Source: an uncultured Chiayiivirga sp. (lineage in GTDB: Bacteria; Pseudomonadota; Gammaproteobacteria; Xanthomonadales; Xanthomonadaceae). Taken from it: 64,000 bases of DNA. The position numbers and the translations under genes were made by a program. The stretch spans positions 1 to 64,000 of the forward strand of contig CAKSZJ010000007.1 of NCBI GenBank assembly GCA_934525595.1, written 5' to 3'. Each line of letters begins with the position of its first letter. The first letter of the stretch is position 1. Shown in pieces: positions 46,146 to 57,049 of this stretch. The notes under the pieces were generated by a model. It saw nothing but the letters and a program-made list of their open reading frames with translations. It was not told where the DNA came from and did no database searches.

Positions 46146-47948
46146 ATGCCGCGAATCCTCACGCGTCTCGTCCCGCTGCTCCTCGCCTGCGTCCTGCCGC
46201 TGGCCGGCTGCGACTCCGTTCCGACCCGTGCCATGCCCGATGCGGCGCAGGCCGCCGAGCGCGATTTTGCCGCCGGCGAGTTCGCGCGCGCGGCCGAAGG
46301 CTTCCTCGAAGCGGCGAGCTGGAGCCGAGGCCAGCGCGACGCGCTGCGCCTGCGCGCGGCAGAGGCCTGGCGCGAGGAAGGCGATCTGCAGCGCGCCGGC
46401 ATGGCGCTCGAAGGCATCTCGGCGAAGCGCTTCGACGCCGATGCGCGCGAGCGCTTCATCCTGCTGCAGGTCGAGGTGGCGCTCTCGCGCAGCGACGCGC
46501 CGCACGCGCTCACCCTGCTGGAGGAACTCGGCCCGCAGGTCGGCGAGCAGCACGCGCTGCGGCGTCTGGAGCTTTCCGCCCGCGCCGAAGCGGCGGACGG
46601 CAATCTGTTCCAGGCGGCGTTGCTGCGCGCCGAACTGGGCGAACGGCTGCGCGCATCCGAACGGCGTGCCAATGTCCGGGAGATCCAGGCACTCCTGACG
46701 CGCGTGGACGATGCGGCACTGGCTTTTGGTGCCGCCGCGCTGCAGGCGCGCCACCCGCTCTACCCGCACGCGGCGCGCGCCCTCACCGAGCGCGGCCTGC
46801 CGCTGCCGCACCCGCTCGCCGATGCGCCCGCGCAAAGCGATGCTGATGGCTATCTTCCCTACGCCCGCATCGCCGTGCTGCTGCCGCTGGGCAGCGGCAT
46901 CGACGCCGCCGCGCAGGCGGTGCGCGACGGATTCATCGCAGGCTACCTGCAGGAAACCCGCCGCCGGCCGGAAGTTCGCATCTACGCCACCGGCAACGAC
47001 GCTGAAAGCGCTCTCGCCGCCCTGCAGGCCGCCCGGCGCGACGGCGCTCAGGCGGTCGTCGGCCCGCTCGGGAAGGAGGAGGTCGCCGCGGTGTTCGAAG
47101 CCGAACGCGAAGGCACCCTTCCGTTGCTGGCGCTCAACCGCGGCAGCAGCGCGCCGCCACCGCCAGGCAGCCTGAGCTTCGCGCTGGCGCCCGAGGACGA
47201 AGGCGTGGCCGCCGCCAACCGCATCGCGCGCCGCGCCGGGCTGCGCGTGCTGGTGGTCCTCGCCGACGATGAATACGGGCAGCGCGCCGCGGCAGCGCTC
47301 CAACAGCGCCTGGAGCAGCGTGGCGGAAGCGTTGTCGCCACCCTCCGGATTCCGGGGGACAGCCCCAACTACGGCCCGGCCATCGCCGCGGCGCTGCCGC
47401 AGCTGGGCGCGCGCGCCGTCGCGGCCGATGGCGACACGCGGATCGAGGAAAACCGGCTGGCGCTGGATGCCGACGCCATCTTCTTCGCCGGCCGGGCCGA
47501 CCAGGCGCGGCTGCTGGTGCCACAGCTTCGGGTAGCCGGCATCTACGACCTGCCGATCTATGCCACCTCGCAGATCACCGCCGGTGCCGGCAACGCGCGC
47601 CTGGATCGGGAGCTGGACGGCATCGAGTTCACCGAATCACCCTGGCTCTTCGGCGAGGTGGAGGGCACCCCGACGCATGAATCGCTCGCCGGGCTGGACA
47701 CGGCGCGAGGCGGCGGGATGCGCCTGTTCGCCTTCGGGCTGGACGCCTTCCGCCTGATCGGCCACCTCGACCATCTGGTTCGCGACCCGCGCGCCTCGCT
47801 CGACGGCGCCACCGGGCGCCTGCGCGCCGACGGGCTGGGCCAGATCATCCGCACGCCGGCCTGGGCGCGATTCCGCGGCGGGCGCATCCTGCCGGCCGTC
47901 GATGCCCGCGGCCTGATCGGCGACGAACTCGAGTTCGACCCGCGCTGA
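46146..47948 (+). CDS. lpoA: Penicillin-binding protein activator LpoA-like lipoprotein (LppC family)
   Basis: 600-aa outer-membrane lipoprotein that activates PBP1A from outside. Lipobox LAGC gives the lipidated Cys at residue 22. The N-terminal part (about 35-210) is helical and TPR-like. The C-terminal part (about 230-590) is a periplasmic-binding-protein-like fold: [70 protein letters not shown]. Gene order with yraN downstream and rsmI opposite supports the assignment. The downstream gene starts 8 bp after the stop. Confidence 0.9.
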   Translation: MPRILTRLVPLLLACVLPLAGCDSVPTRAMPDAAQAAERDFAAGEFARAAEGFLEAASWSRGQRDALRLRAAEAWREEGDLQRAGMALEGISAKRFDADARERFILLQVEVALSRSDAPHALTLLEELGPQVGEQHALRRLELSARAEAADGNLFQAALLRAELGERLRASERRANVREIQALLTRVDDAALAFGAAALQARHPLYPHAARALTERGLPLPHPLADAPAQSDADGYLPYARIAVLLPLGSGIDAAAQAVRDGFIAGYLQETRRRPEVRIYATGNDAESALAALQAARRDGAQAVVGPLGKEEVAAVFEAEREGTLPLLALNRGSSAPPPPGSLSFALAPEDEGVAAANRIARRAGLRVLVVLADDEYGQRAAAALQQRLEQRGGSVVATLRIPGDSPNYGPAIAAALPQLGARAVAADGDTRIEENRLALDADAIFFAGRADQARLLVPQLRVAGIYDLPIYATSQITAGAGNARLDRELDGIEFTESPWLFGEVEGTPTHESLAGLDTARGGGMRLFAFGLDAFRLIGHLDHLVRDPRASLDGATGRLRADGLGQIIRTPAWARFRGGRILPAVDARGLIGDELEFDPR

Positions 47949-47956
47949 CCGGCACC

Positions 47957-48328
47957 GTGACCACGCGCGATACCGGCCAGGCATTCGAGCACGCCGCCCG
48001 CGCGCATCTGGAGCGTGCGGGCCTCAGCGCCATCGCCAGCAACGTCGGCTACCGCTTCGGCGAGCTGGATCTGGTGCTGCGCGACGGCGAGGCCATCGTT
48101 TTCGCCGAAGTGCGCTATCGCCGCAGCGACGGGTTCGGCGGCGCACCGCTGTCGGTGACGGCAGCCAAGCGCCGCCGCATCGCGCAGGCCGCCAGCGCCT
48201 GGCTGGCGGCGCACCCGTCCGAGGCGCGCCGCCCCTGCCGCTTCGACGTGGTGGCCATCTCGGGCACGCCGCAGCAGCCGCAGATCGAATGGATCCGCGG
48301 CGCATTCACGCTCGACGATCTGGGCTGA
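47957..48328 (+). CDS. yraN: YraN family (UPF0102) nuclease-like protein
   Basis: 123-aa small cytoplasmic protein with a predicted restriction-endonuclease-like fold. Active-site pattern: [21 protein letters not shown], in which the Asp and Glu-x-Arg/Lys positions match the PD-(D/E)XK layout. The N-terminus [17 protein letters not shown] is family-typical. It uses a GTG start at 47957. The biological role is not established for the family. It ends without a gap against pgpA (stops one base apart on opposite strands). Confidence 0.92.
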   Translation: MTTRDTGQAFEHAARAHLERAGLSAIASNVGYRFGELDLVLRDGEAIVFAEVRYRRSDGFGGAPLSVTAAKRRRIAQAASAWLAAHPSEARRPCRFDVVAISGTPQQPQIEWIRGAFTLDDLG

Positions 48329-48817
48329 TCAGCCGACCAGCCAGGCCAGTCCCTGCACCGCCGCCAGCGCGTAGAGTCCGGCCAGCACGTCATCGAGCAT
48401 GGTGCCGAATCCGCCCGTCAGGTTGCGGTCGGCCCAGCGCACCGGCCAGGGCTTGGCGATATCGAAGAAGCGGAATGCGAGGAAGCCGGCGGCGGCGAAG
48501 TGCCATCCGTCCGGCAGCGCGGTAAGCGCGATCCACAGGCCAACGAACTCGTCCCAGACCACCAGCCCCGGATCCTCCGCGCCGAGCCGCCGCATCGCCC
48601 AGCCACAGGCCCAGCAGCCCAGCGCGAAGGCGAGCGCCAGCACCAGCAGGTAGTACGGCAGCGGCAGTTCGCGCAGCGCCAGCCACGGCAGCAGCGCCGC
48701 GAGCGAACCGAAGGTGCCCGGCGCGAACGGCACCAGGCCCGAACCGAAGCCGCTGGCTATCCAGCCGGCCGGGTGGACCAGCAGCGCGCGCGCCACGCCG
48801 GGAACGCGCCGGCTCAC
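48329..48817 (-). CDS. pgpA: Phosphatidylglycerophosphatase A
   Basis: 162-aa inner-membrane phosphatase that makes phosphatidylglycerol from PGP. FGSGLVPFAPGTFGSLAALLPW is the PgpA signature opening (SGL-P-APGT-GSL), followed by hydrophobic helices. DEFVGLWIAL and FRFFDIAKPWPVRWADRN, with the FDI-KP-P motif, and MLDDVLAG carry the conserved acidic residues. GTG at 48815-48817 overlaps the thiL stop (GTGA). It is the last gene of the riboflavin operon, an order common in gammaproteobacteria. Confidence 0.95.
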   Translation of the reverse strand: MSRRVPGVARALLVHPAGWIASGFGSGLVPFAPGTFGSLAALLPWLALRELPLPYYLLVLALAFALGCWACGWAMRRLGAEDPGLVVWDEFVGLWIALTALPDGWHFAAAGFLAFRFFDIAKPWPVRWADRNLTGGFGTMLDDVLAGLYALAAVQGLAWLVG

Positions 48818-49824
48818 AGCCCGTTCTCCGAAAAATGTTCCCAGCCTGCGCGCTCGAACGCGACGGGCATGCCGCTGGCATCCAGCACGCGCACGCCTTC
48901 GCCGGCAACGACGCGGCCGATACGGGTAACGGCGCCGGAAATCGCGCTCCCGCCGGCCCGTTCCCCCGGCGCCTGCGATTCGCAAATCACGGCAGGACGC
49001 AGCGCGTCGGCCTCATCCCGCCGCAGGGTAAACGCCAACTCGTAGTCATCGCCGCCCGTCGCCTGGTGGCGCAGGCGCGTGGCCGGGTCGCACCACCCGT
49101 GCAGCGCAGCGGAGGCGGGCAAGGCGTCTGCGTCCAGCTCGATACCGACGCCGCTGGCGCGCGCGATATGGGAAAGATCGGCAATGAGCCCATCGGAAAC
49201 ATCGATGGCCGCCGTGGCGTGGCCGCGCAGGGCCCGCCCCAGCGCCAGGCGCGGCGTCGGGCGAAGCATCCGGTTGAGCAGCACGCGCGCGTTCTCGTCG
49301 TCCACCGCCCCGCCCGTGCGCAGGTTCTGCAGCGCGGCCGAGGCGTCACCGAGCGTGCCGCTCACGTACACCGCATCGCCCGGCCGCGCGCCCGCGCGTG
49401 TCAGCGCCCGGCCGTTCGGAACCAGGCCCAGGGCCGTCACGCACACCGACAGCGGCCCCGAGGTGGTGTCGCCGCCCACCAGCGCGATCCCGGCCGAATC
49501 GGCCAGCGCGGAGAAGCCGCGCATGAACGCATCGATGAAACCCGCATCGGCGCGCGGCAGCGACAGCGACAGCAGCGCCCACGCGGGACGCGCGCCCATC
49601 GCCGCGAGATCGGAAAGGTTCACCGCCAGCGCCTTCCAGCCGATGTCGGCCGGATCGGTGCCGGGCAGGAAATGCACGCCCTCGTTGAGCGCATCGCAGC
49701 AGGCCACCAGCTGCTCGCCCGCCGGCACCTCCAGCAGCGCGGCGTCGTCGCCGATGCCCAGCGCCACGTCGTCGCGCGCGCCGGCGCGCGCCGCCAACCG
49801 CTCGATCAGGTCGAACTCGGCCAT
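48814..49824 (-). CDS. thiL: Thiamine-monophosphate kinase
   Basis: 336-aa ATP-dependent kinase converting thiamine monophosphate to thiamine diphosphate. The opening FDLIERLAARAG then VALGIGDDAALLEVP is family-typical. Metal-binding Asp residues lie in GIGDDAA and in AIDVSDGLIADLSHIA; GGDDYELAF is the conserved C-terminal motif. ATG at 49822-49824 is 11 bp after nusB. Product TPP is the cofactor of Dxs, encoded about 4 kb away on the other strand. Confidence 0.96.
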   Translation of the reverse strand: MAEFDLIERLAARAGARDDVALGIGDDAALLEVPAGEQLVACCDALNEGVHFLPGTDPADIGWKALAVNLSDLAAMGARPAWALLSLSLPRADAGFIDAFMRGFSALADSAGIALVGGDTTSGPLSVCVTALGLVPNGRALTRAGARPGDAVYVSGTLGDASAALQNLRTGGAVDDENARVLLNRMLRPTPRLALGRALRGHATAAIDVSDGLIADLSHIARASGVGIELDADALPASAALHGWCDPATRLRHQATGGDDYELAFTLRRDEADALRPAVICESQAPGERAGGSAISGAVTRIGRVVAGEGVRVLDASGMPVAFERAGWEHFSENGL

Positions 49825-49835
49825 GGCGGCCGCCG

Positions 49836-50306
49836 TCAGCGCCCGCCGCCCGCTTCCGCACCGCGCCACTGCGCCGCGGCGCGGTCCAGCACGCCGTTGA
49901 CGTAGCTGTGCCCGTGGTCGGCGCCGAAGCGCTTGGTCGTCTCGATCGCCTCGTTCAATACCACGCGATACGGCACATCGGGGCGGAACAGCAGCTCATA
50001 GGCGGCCAGACGCAGCACGCCGCGCTCGATCGGATCGATCTGGGCGATGTCGCGATCCACGAAGCGGCGCAGCTCCTCGTCGATTCTGGACAGATTGCCG
50101 TCCACCCCGCGCAGCAGGTCTTCGAAGTAGGCCAGGTCGGCGATTTCCATGTCCTGTTCGCTGCGGAACTGCTCGATCACCTGGGCGATGCGCTGCCCCG
50201 ACATCTGCCAGGCGTAGATCGCCTGCAGCGCGCGGCGGCGGGCACGCGAACGCGCGGCCGGGTCGATGCCGTCGGGGCGCGCGCGGCGCGTCGGGGTGCC
50301 TGTCAT
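49836..50306 (-). CDS. nusB: Transcription antitermination protein NusB
   Basis: 156-aa RNA-binding protein that joins NusE (S10) at boxA sites in rRNA leaders. All-helical fold with [73 protein letters not shown] and the C-terminal [10 protein letters not shown]. The Arg-rich N-terminus precedes the family core. The start overlaps the ribH stop (ATGA), so the two are coupled. Confidence 0.96.
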   Translation of the reverse strand: MTGTPTRRARPDGIDPAARSRARRRALQAIYAWQMSGQRIAQVIEQFRSEQDMEIADLAYFEDLLRGVDGNLSRIDEELRRFVDRDIAQIDPIERGVLRLAAYELLFRPDVPYRVVLNEAIETTKRFGADHGHSYVNGVLDRAAAQWRGAEAGGGR

Positions 50307-50770
50307 GCCAGTTGCTCCAGAAGATCGGCCATTTCGATCGCGGCCAGCGCCGCCTCCTCGCCCTTGTTGCCGTGCGCGCCGCCGGCGCGCGCCAGCGCAT
50401 CCTCGTGCCGCTCGACCGCCAGCACGCCGTTGGCAACCGGCACGCCGTGCTCGAGCGCCACCTGCATCAACGCCTGCGCGCAGCCGTCGGCGACCTGCTC
50501 ATAGTGCCGGGTATCGCCGCGCACCACGCAGCCCAGCGCGATCAGGGCATCGTACTCGCCCTGCGCCGCCAGCCGCGCCGCCGCCTGGGGAATTTCCCAG
50601 GCACCGGGCACCCGCACCGTCGCGCACTGTGCGGCGCCTGCGCCGTGCGCACGCAGCGTGGCCACGGCCGCCTGGACCAGCGCGTCGACGATGCCAGGGT
50701 TCCAGCGGCTGGCGACAATGGCGAAGCGCGCGCCGGGGCGAACGCGGAGTCGGCCTTCGATCATGGGCAT
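50303..50770 (-). CDS. ribH: 6,7-dimethyl-8-ribityllumazine synthase
   Basis: 155-aa enzyme that condenses 5-amino-6-ribitylamino-uracil with 3,4-dihydroxybutanone phosphate; usually a pentamer or larger shell. Substrate motifs: [17 protein letters not shown] (ribityl-binding Trp), [33 protein letters not shown] with the catalytic His, and [20 protein letters not shown]. The start MPMIEGRL matches the family N-terminus. An in-frame ATG at 50797, two bases after the ribBA stop, would add nine residues and may be used through coupling. Confidence 0.95.
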   Translation of the reverse strand: MPMIEGRLRVRPGARFAIVASRWNPGIVDALVQAAVATLRAHGAGAAQCATVRVPGAWEIPQAAARLAAQGEYDALIALGCVVRGDTRHYEQVADGCAQALMQVALEHGVPVANGVLAVERHEDALARAGGAHGNKGEEAALAAIEMADLLEQLA

Positions 50771-50798
50771 GGTGGTGGACTGGGTGGAAAGCGGCATT

Positions 50799-51898
<1,100 letters not shown>

Positions 51899-51902
<4 letters not shown>

Positions 51903-52501
51903 GCCTGGCCCTCCGGCGCGAAAAGCCGCTCGGCGTAGCGCGCCATCAGGTCGATTTCCAGATTTACCGCGTCGCCCACCGCACGGTGTGCGAACGTGGT
52001 GGCCTGGATCGTGTGCGGAATCAGGTTCACCTCGAATTCGTCCTCGTGCACCGCGTTCACGGTGAGGCTGACACCGTCCAGACACACCGAACCCTTGCGC
52101 GCGACGTAGCGCGACAGTCCAGACGGCATGCGGAAGCACCAGCGCTGCGAGCGCGCGTCGGACTCGACCGCGATCACTTCGACCAGCCCGTCCACGTGCC
52201 CGGTGACCAGGTGTCCACCGAGGCGATCGGACAATCGCAGCGCCTTCTCGAGGTTCACCGCATCGCCCTCGACGACATCGCCCAGCGTGGTCAAGCCGAG
52301 CGTCTCGTTCGAGACATCGGCGGAAAATCCGCGGGCCGAAGGCGCCAGCGCGGTCAGGCACACGCCCGAAACCGCGATGCTGTCGCCGGGGGAAACATCG
52401 GAAAGATCGAGCGTTCCGGCGTCGATGTGCAATCGCACGTCGCCGCCGCGCGGCTCGATCCGCGCGACGCGGCCGATGGCCTGGATGATGCCGGTAAACA
52501 T
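51899..52501 (-). CDS. ribE: Riboflavin synthase (alpha chain)
   Basis: 200-aa enzyme that dismutates two lumazine molecules to riboflavin. Two tandem lumazine-binding repeats: [31 protein letters not shown] and HLVTGHVDG in the first; [14 protein letters not shown] and [11 protein letters not shown] in the second. The MFTGII start is the family hallmark. GGAG lies 9 bases upstream of the ATG. It is the first gene behind the FMN riboswitch. Called ribC in E. coli. Confidence 0.96.
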
Positions 52502-52573
52502 GGGGTCGTTCTCCGCGAAACAGGGCGAAAAACGCCGTCAAGGCCCGCGCTGCGCCTGAACCGGCCGCGCGCT

Positions 52574-52710
52574 GTCTTCTTTCATCCGGACTGTGACCGT
52601 CGGCTCCGGCATCGGACCGGATCTGCTGACCTTGCGCATGGCGCAAGCGCTCGCGGGCTCGTCGCTGCGCGACCTACCGCCGGTGGGGATTTCCGCCCCG
52701 CCCTGAAGAC
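52574..52710 (-). promoter_or_regulatory. FMN riboswitch (RFN element)
   Basis: Read on the minus strand, it begins GTCTTCAGGGCGGGG and ends AGTCCGGATGAAAGAAGAC, whose ends pair (GTCTTC with GAAGAC) as P1. In between are the hallmarks ATCCCCACCGGCGGT, AGCCCGCGAGCG, GGTCAGCAGATCCGGT and GCCGGAGCCGACGGT. FMN binding would reduce expression of ribE-ribBA-ribH and the genes behind them. The expression platform lies between 52573 and the ribE ATG. It may act on transcription (GGCG-TTTTT-CGCC near 52524-52536) or on the GGAG site; the sequence does not settle which. Confidence 0.96.
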
Positions 52711-52737
52711 GCTCCCCGCAGCCTGCGGGGACTGCGC

Positions 52738-52743
52738 ATGATA
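52738..52743 (-). promoter_or_regulatory. Possible -10 element of the riboflavin operon
   Basis: TATCAT on the minus strand, 28 bp before the riboswitch, followed by a perfect hairpin TCCCCGCA-GCC-TGCGGGGA at 52713-52731 that would be at the very start of the transcript. No good -35 hexamer is found at 16-18 bp, so the call rests on position and the -10 match. Confidence 0.3.
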
Positions 52744-52828
52744 AGTGAGCCGGGGAGTTCCAGGATGAATGCCGTCGCCGCAGACGCTTCGCGCACGCAC
52801 GCACGCACCGCGCGCCGTGGCCGCCGGC

Positions 52829-54106
52829 TCACCGCCCGGGGCGCGACGCCGGCGGGCAGCTGAACCCGGGTTCGGCATTCTCGAACCCCGAGCAGAATAC
52901 GCCGCTGGCATTGCCCTGCCGGAAATTGGCGACGATATCGGCCACCAGGTCCCCGGTGCGCGCGTTGTCGCGGGCGTCCTCGATGCCGGTGGGATGGCCC
53001 GTGTAGGTGACGTCCGGGTTGGAAAAGTACGCGCGCCGGGTGCAGCCGCCCGCCGGGCACTGGTAGGCCATCACGGTGCGGAACGCGCTGCCCGGGCCTT
53101 CGACGTAATGGCCGAATGACCACGGCCAGGAGGCATCACCGGGAGCGCCGCCGTTGGCCGGATCGTGCTCGAAGCCCATGTTGTGGCCGTGCTCGTGCGC
53201 CCAGCTCATGGTGCCGACCGCGCAGCTGCGCGCCGTGATCTGCACCGCATACGGCGCAAAGCCCGCGCCGGGTGAGCGCATCAGGTAACCGATGCCGCAG
53301 GCATCGGGCAGGTTGGCCACCAGCAGGCTGACCAGATCGGCGGCGCGCGCGTTGCGACGCGCCTGCTGCACCGGGTGCACCCGAAACGCGCCGAGCTCCG
53401 CGCTGGCCGACGTGGTTCCCTCCACCCAGTCGGCAAGCAGCTCGACGCCGACGATGCGAAACCGCGTGCGCATCTGGCTGTTGGCGAAAATCCCGTTGGC
53501 AACGTTCACCGCCGCCTGGGCCTGCGCCACGATCTGACTTTCGCCCCCCGCCTGATCACGCGCCTGGGGCGAATACATCACCAGCACGTCGGTCTGCTCG
53601 CCCACGTCGAACGGCTCCACCGGAACCTGCGGCCGCTGCACGAACGGATGGTCCGGTTCCACCACCAGCGGCGGCGCCTCCGGCGGCAGCCGCGTCGCAT
53701 CCAGTTCGATCAGCCAGCTTTGCCCGGACGTGCGCGCCGGGACCAGTTCCCACACCGCCGCCGGCGTATGCACCACGCCGGCCACGGCAGCGTCGGCCAC
53801 GCTCAGGATCACCGTGTGCCCTGGATGGTCGATCAGGTGGCCGCGCCAGCCTGCCCGTCCTGCGCCGTGCAGCTCGAAGGCGTCGAGACGCGCCTGGAAC
53901 GCGCCGCCCGGCAAGGGCAGAAGCAGCTCCGCTGGGCCGGTGAGCAGGCGCTCGGCGGCAACGTCGACGGCCACCTGCTGGTGCGCCGGAAGCTGAGGCA
54001 CGTCGCGCGCGAGCCACGGCGCGAGCGTCCAGGCCGCCGGTGGCGTCGCCAGCACGGACGATGCGAACAGGGCAAGCAGCAGGCCCGAAACGCGCGAAAT
54101 CTTCAT
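52829..54106 (-). CDS. Secreted metzincin metalloprotease (M12-like) with F-x-x-G-F-E C-terminus
   Basis: 425-aa secreted zinc protease. After the signal peptide (ISRVSGLLLALFASSVLA) lies a propeptide of about 150 residues. The catalytic domain (about 165-395) opens with TDVLVMYSPQARDQAGG, typical of reprolysin-like enzymes. The zinc site is complete: H304-E305-x-x-H308-x-x-G-x-x-H314-D (HEHGHNMGFEHD), with the Met-turn in TVMAYQCPAG. The tail contains VFCSGFENAEPGF, close to the motif ending other secreted proteins here. Start at 54106 chosen: AGGAG is 11 bases upstream, while the in-frame GTG at 54118 overlaps that site. Divergent from the secreted nuclease gene. Confidence 0.9.
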   Translation of the reverse strand: MKISRVSGLLLALFASSVLATPPAAWTLAPWLARDVPQLPAHQQVAVDVAAERLLTGPAELLLPLPGGAFQARLDAFELHGAGRAGWRGHLIDHPGHTVILSVADAAVAGVVHTPAAVWELVPARTSGQSWLIELDATRLPPEAPPLVVEPDHPFVQRPQVPVEPFDVGEQTDVLVMYSPQARDQAGGESQIVAQAQAAVNVANGIFANSQMRTRFRIVGVELLADWVEGTTSASAELGAFRVHPVQQARRNARAADLVSLLVANLPDACGIGYLMRSPGAGFAPYAVQITARSCAVGTMSWAHEHGHNMGFEHDPANGGAPGDASWPWSFGHYVEGPGSAFRTVMAYQCPAGGCTRRAYFSNPDVTYTGHPTGIEDARDNARTGDLVADIVANFRQGNASGVFCSGFENAEPGFSCPPASRPGR

Positions 54107-54457
54107 GGGGGACGTCACTCCTGGTCCGAAACACGCGCTTCGCCGGCACGCCCCGCGAAGCGGCAGCCTCGTGTGTTACGCCGGCCACATCCGGCACAGA
54201 CACCCGATTCTTGAACGATTCCAATCGGCCTCACACGTGCCCCGCGCCGCGCGGCCGGCAGCTCCCGCACGGCGCGATGCCGCTCATCCTTGCCGGCCGA
54301 AGGCCCGCCGACACCGTGTTCCGCCTCACGTCTCACGCACGGGGCGGAGGGTATCATGTGCCCCGGGCCGGATATCGAAGATGCGCCGGCCTTCTGGCGC
54401 TCACGCGCGTGCACGGGGTCGCGACCGCGACCCTCGAACGGATATCGGGGACAAGGA
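54107..54457. other. Divergent promoter region of two secreted-enzyme genes
   Basis: 351 bp between the metalloprotease and endonuclease genes, with no reading frame of its own. A hairpin CGCTTCGC / GCGAAGCG lies at 54136-54162, in the metalloprotease leader. A/T-richer sequence around 54205-54230 (ATTCTTGAACGATTCCAATC) is the likeliest promoter patch, but no hexamer pair is convincing in either direction. The region near 54172-54188 has TGTG and CACA half-sites at the wrong spacing for CRP. Confidence 0.4.
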
Positions 54458-56998
54458 ATGAAAGCAACGGATTTTCGCGGCCTGCTGGCCGTGATGGTGA
54501 TGACTTTGCCGCTGGCGGCGATGGGGCAACAGGTAGGCAGCGGCGCGGTATCGCTCGCCGGGCCCGGCGCGGGGGCGTCGGAGGACTTCAATACGCTGGC
54601 GTCGGAGCAGGGCACGACCTCGTCGATACTGCCTGCGGGCTGGTATTTCCTGGAAACCGCAAACGCCAATTCGGGCACCTATGCGGTCGACGACGGCACC
54701 GCCAATTCCGGCAACACCTACAGCTACGGCACCGTAGGCTCCAGCGAGCGTGCCCTGGGCGGGATAGGCTCGGGCAGCGTCACCACCACGCTGGGTGCCC
54801 AGCTGCGCAACGACAGCGGTGCGACGCTGACCGAGCTTGCGATAAGCTTTTACGTGGAACAGTGGCGGATGGGCGACCCCAACGGCGCCGACCGATTGAG
54901 TTTTACCTACAGCACCGACGCCACCGCGCTCAATACCGGCAACTGGACCGCTCTGGCGGCGCTGGACGCGATCTCGCCCGTCACCGCGGGCACGAGCGGA
55001 CAGAAGCTCGACGGCAATCTCGCAGCCAACCGCGCCGCGGTCTCGGGCACCATTTCCGGCCTGAATCTCGCCCCCAACGCGACGCTGTGGGTACGCTGGA
55101 CCGACGTCAACGACTCGGGCGTGGACGACGCCCTGGCGATCGACGACGTGGTGTTCGGCACTCCGGTGGACGTGCCGCCGACGCTGGTGTCCAGCTATCC
55201 CGCCGACGGCACCAGCGATTTCCCCGCAAACGCGCCCCTGACGCTGACCTTCTCCGAGCCGGTCGACGTGAGCGGCACCTGGTTTGAAATCCAGTGCTCC
55301 AGCTCGGGCTACCGCACCCCCTCCAACGTTCTGGTCAGTGGCGGTCCTGCGCAGTACTTCCTGACCCCTGCCACCGCCTTTGCCGTGGGCGAGAGCTGCG
55401 AGCTGACCTTCGACACCGATTTCATCGTCGACCGTGGCGCCTCGGCGTTCCCGCTGGACGATCCGGGCACGATCCACTTCACCACCGTCGCGCCGCCGCC
55501 CAACGTCCTGCCGACCGTGGCCGGCACGGTGCCGACGCACGGTGCCAGCAACTTCCCGTCGGCCGGCGACCTCAAGGTGACCTTCAGCGAACCGGTCCTC
55601 GCGGGCGCGGGCGCCTTCACCCTCGACTGCACGGCCTCCACCGGCATTGCGCTGACCCCGGCCTCCAATGACGGCGGCGTCAACTTCACCATCGACACCG
55701 GCACCGCGCTGGTGCCCGGCGACGCGTGCAGCTTCACCATCCACGCTGCCGCCATCATGGATCTGGACGGCGGCGCGATGGCGGCGGACGTCACGATCGA
55801 CTTCACCGTACTGGATGCCGCCAACACCTCGGCCTATTATCAGAACGTCAACCTGGCTTCGCCGCAGATGCTGCGCTGCTCGCTGCACGAGACCATCAAA
55901 GGCCACACCGTGTATCCCTACAGCGGCTCGGGCACCAACACCTGGACGATCCTGGAAATCGCCCAGGAAGACCCGGCCAACTCCAATCGCATCATCGACG
56001 TGTACCGCAACCGCTCCTACGCCAAGGGCAGCGACCGCGTCGGCACCGGCAGCGGCCTTACCTACAACCGCGAGCACAGCTGGCCCAACTCGCTGGGCTT
56101 CGCCAGCACCAGCCTGGCCGCCTACACCGACACCCACATGCTGTGGCTGTCCGACACCGACCAGAACAGCGCGCGCGGCAACATGCCCTATGCCAACTGC
56201 CCGGCGTCGAGCGGCTGTTCGGAGCTCACCACCGAGGTGAACGGCGGCGTCGGCGGCACGGGCCAGTCGAACTGGTACAAGGGGCCGAACGGCAACACCG
56301 GCTCGTTCCAGACCTGGAACCACCGCAAGGGCGAAATGGCACGCGCCATGTTCTACATGGCGATCCGCTACGAGGGCATCGCGTCCGAAGATAGCCACGA
56401 CGGCGACACGCCCGACCTCGAGCTGACCGACAACCGCAGCCTGATCGTCGACACCTCCAACACCGCGGCCAAGGCCTACATGGGCCTGCTCAGCGACCTT
56501 CTGGCCTGGCACGCGGACGACCTGCCCGACGTCGAAGAAGTCATCCGCAACGGCGTGATCCAGAGCTTCCAGAACAACCGCAACCCGTTCGTGGACCACC
56601 CCGAGTGGGTGACGCCGGCGCTGTTCACCTCCACCCAGCCGGCGAACTGCGTGCTCAACCTCAACGCCCCGGCGGCCAACGACGACAGCTACGCGGTGGC
56701 GCAGGACGGCGCGCTCACCGTCGCGGCCGCCGGCGGGGTGCTGGCCAACGACAGCGACGCCGAGGGCGCGCCGCTGTCGGCGCAGGTCATGGCCAGCGCC
56801 AGCCACGGCAGCCTCGCCCTGGTCGCCAACGGCGGCTTCACCTACACCCCGAACGCCGGCTTCTGCGGCGCAGACGGTTTCACCTACCGTGCTTCCGACG
56901 GCACCCGCGTTTCGCCCCCTGCGACGGTGACAATTGCGGTGGGCGAAAACTGCGGCGCCCTGCCTGACACGATCTTCGCCAACGGTTTCGAGAACTGA
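54458..56998 (+). CDS. Secreted multidomain endonuclease I with F-x-x-G-F-E C-terminus
   Basis: 846-aa extracellular nuclease. Order: signal peptide (GLLAVMVMTLPLAAMGQ); N-terminal beta domain (about 35-215, ASEDFNTLASEQG to DALAIDDVVFGT); two Ig-like SbsA/Big_5 modules (about 225-330 and 335-440, each with SxPADGxxxFPxxxxLxxTFSEPV); the EndA/NucM-type nuclease domain (about 450-720, LTYNREHSWPNSLGF with the catalytic His, and a preceding VYRNRSYAKGS); a cadherin-like Big_9 module (about 735-830, GVLANDSDAEG, GGFTYTPNAGFCGADGFTY); and the end DTIFANGFEN. ATG at 54458 has AAGGA close upstream. The nuclease acts on DNA or RNA outside the cell, probably for nutrient release or biofilm DNA. A strong terminator follows. 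Confidence 0.92.
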   Translation: MKATDFRGLLAVMVMTLPLAAMGQQVGSGAVSLAGPGAGASEDFNTLASEQGTTSSILPAGWYFLETANANSGTYAVDDGTANSGNTYSYGTVGSSERALGGIGSGSVTTTLGAQLRNDSGATLTELAISFYVEQWRMGDPNGADRLSFTYSTDATALNTGNWTALAALDAISPVTAGTSGQKLDGNLAANRAAVSGTISGLNLAPNATLWVRWTDVNDSGVDDALAIDDVVFGTPVDVPPTLVSSYPADGTSDFPANAPLTLTFSEPVDVSGTWFEIQCSSSGYRTPSNVLVSGGPAQYFLTPATAFAVGESCELTFDTDFIVDRGASAFPLDDPGTIHFTTVAPPPNVLPTVAGTVPTHGASNFPSAGDLKVTFSEPVLAGAGAFTLDCTASTGIALTPASNDGGVNFTIDTGTALVPGDACSFTIHAAAIMDLDGGAMAADVTIDFTVLDAANTSAYYQNVNLASPQMLRCSLHETIKGHTVYPYSGSGTNTWTILEIAQEDPANSNRIIDVYRNRSYAKGSDRVGTGSGLTYNREHSWPNSLGFASTSLAAYTDTHMLWLSDTDQNSARGNMPYANCPASSGCSELTTEVNGGVGGTGQSNWYKGPNGNTGSFQTWNHRKGEMARAMFYMAIRYEGIASEDSHDGDTPDLELTDNRSLIVDTSNTAAKAYMGLLSDLLAWHADDLPDVEEVIRNGVIQSFQNNRNPFVDHPEWVTPALFTSTQPANCVLNLNAPAANDDSYAVAQDGALTVAAAGGVLANDSDAEGAPLSAQVMASASHGSLALVANGGFTYTPNAGFCGADGFTYRASDGTRVSPPATVTIAVGENCGALPDTIFANGFEN

Positions 56999-57015
56999 TC
57001 GAAGCCACCGGACGC

Positions 57016-57049
57016 GACGGCCCGGAGCACTCCGGGCCGTCGTCGTTTT
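57016..57049 (+). terminator. Rho-independent terminator after the endonuclease gene
   Basis: Stem GACGGCCCGGA / TCCGGGCCGTC (11 bp, perfect) with loop GCAC, followed by GTCGTTTT, 18 bp after the stop. Beyond it, 57087-57123 carries an imperfect tandem repeat of a 14-bp unit, TGCATGATTCACCC. Confidence 0.85.

Noticed and set aside
54172..54188. CRP-type site between the two secreted-enzyme genes
   Set aside because: TGTG and CACA half-sites are 10 bases apart instead of 8 and lack the flanking A/T.
54401..56806. 801-codon minus-strand frame opposite the endonuclease gene
   Set aside because: Antisense shadow; composition is Arg/Gly/Val low-complexity.
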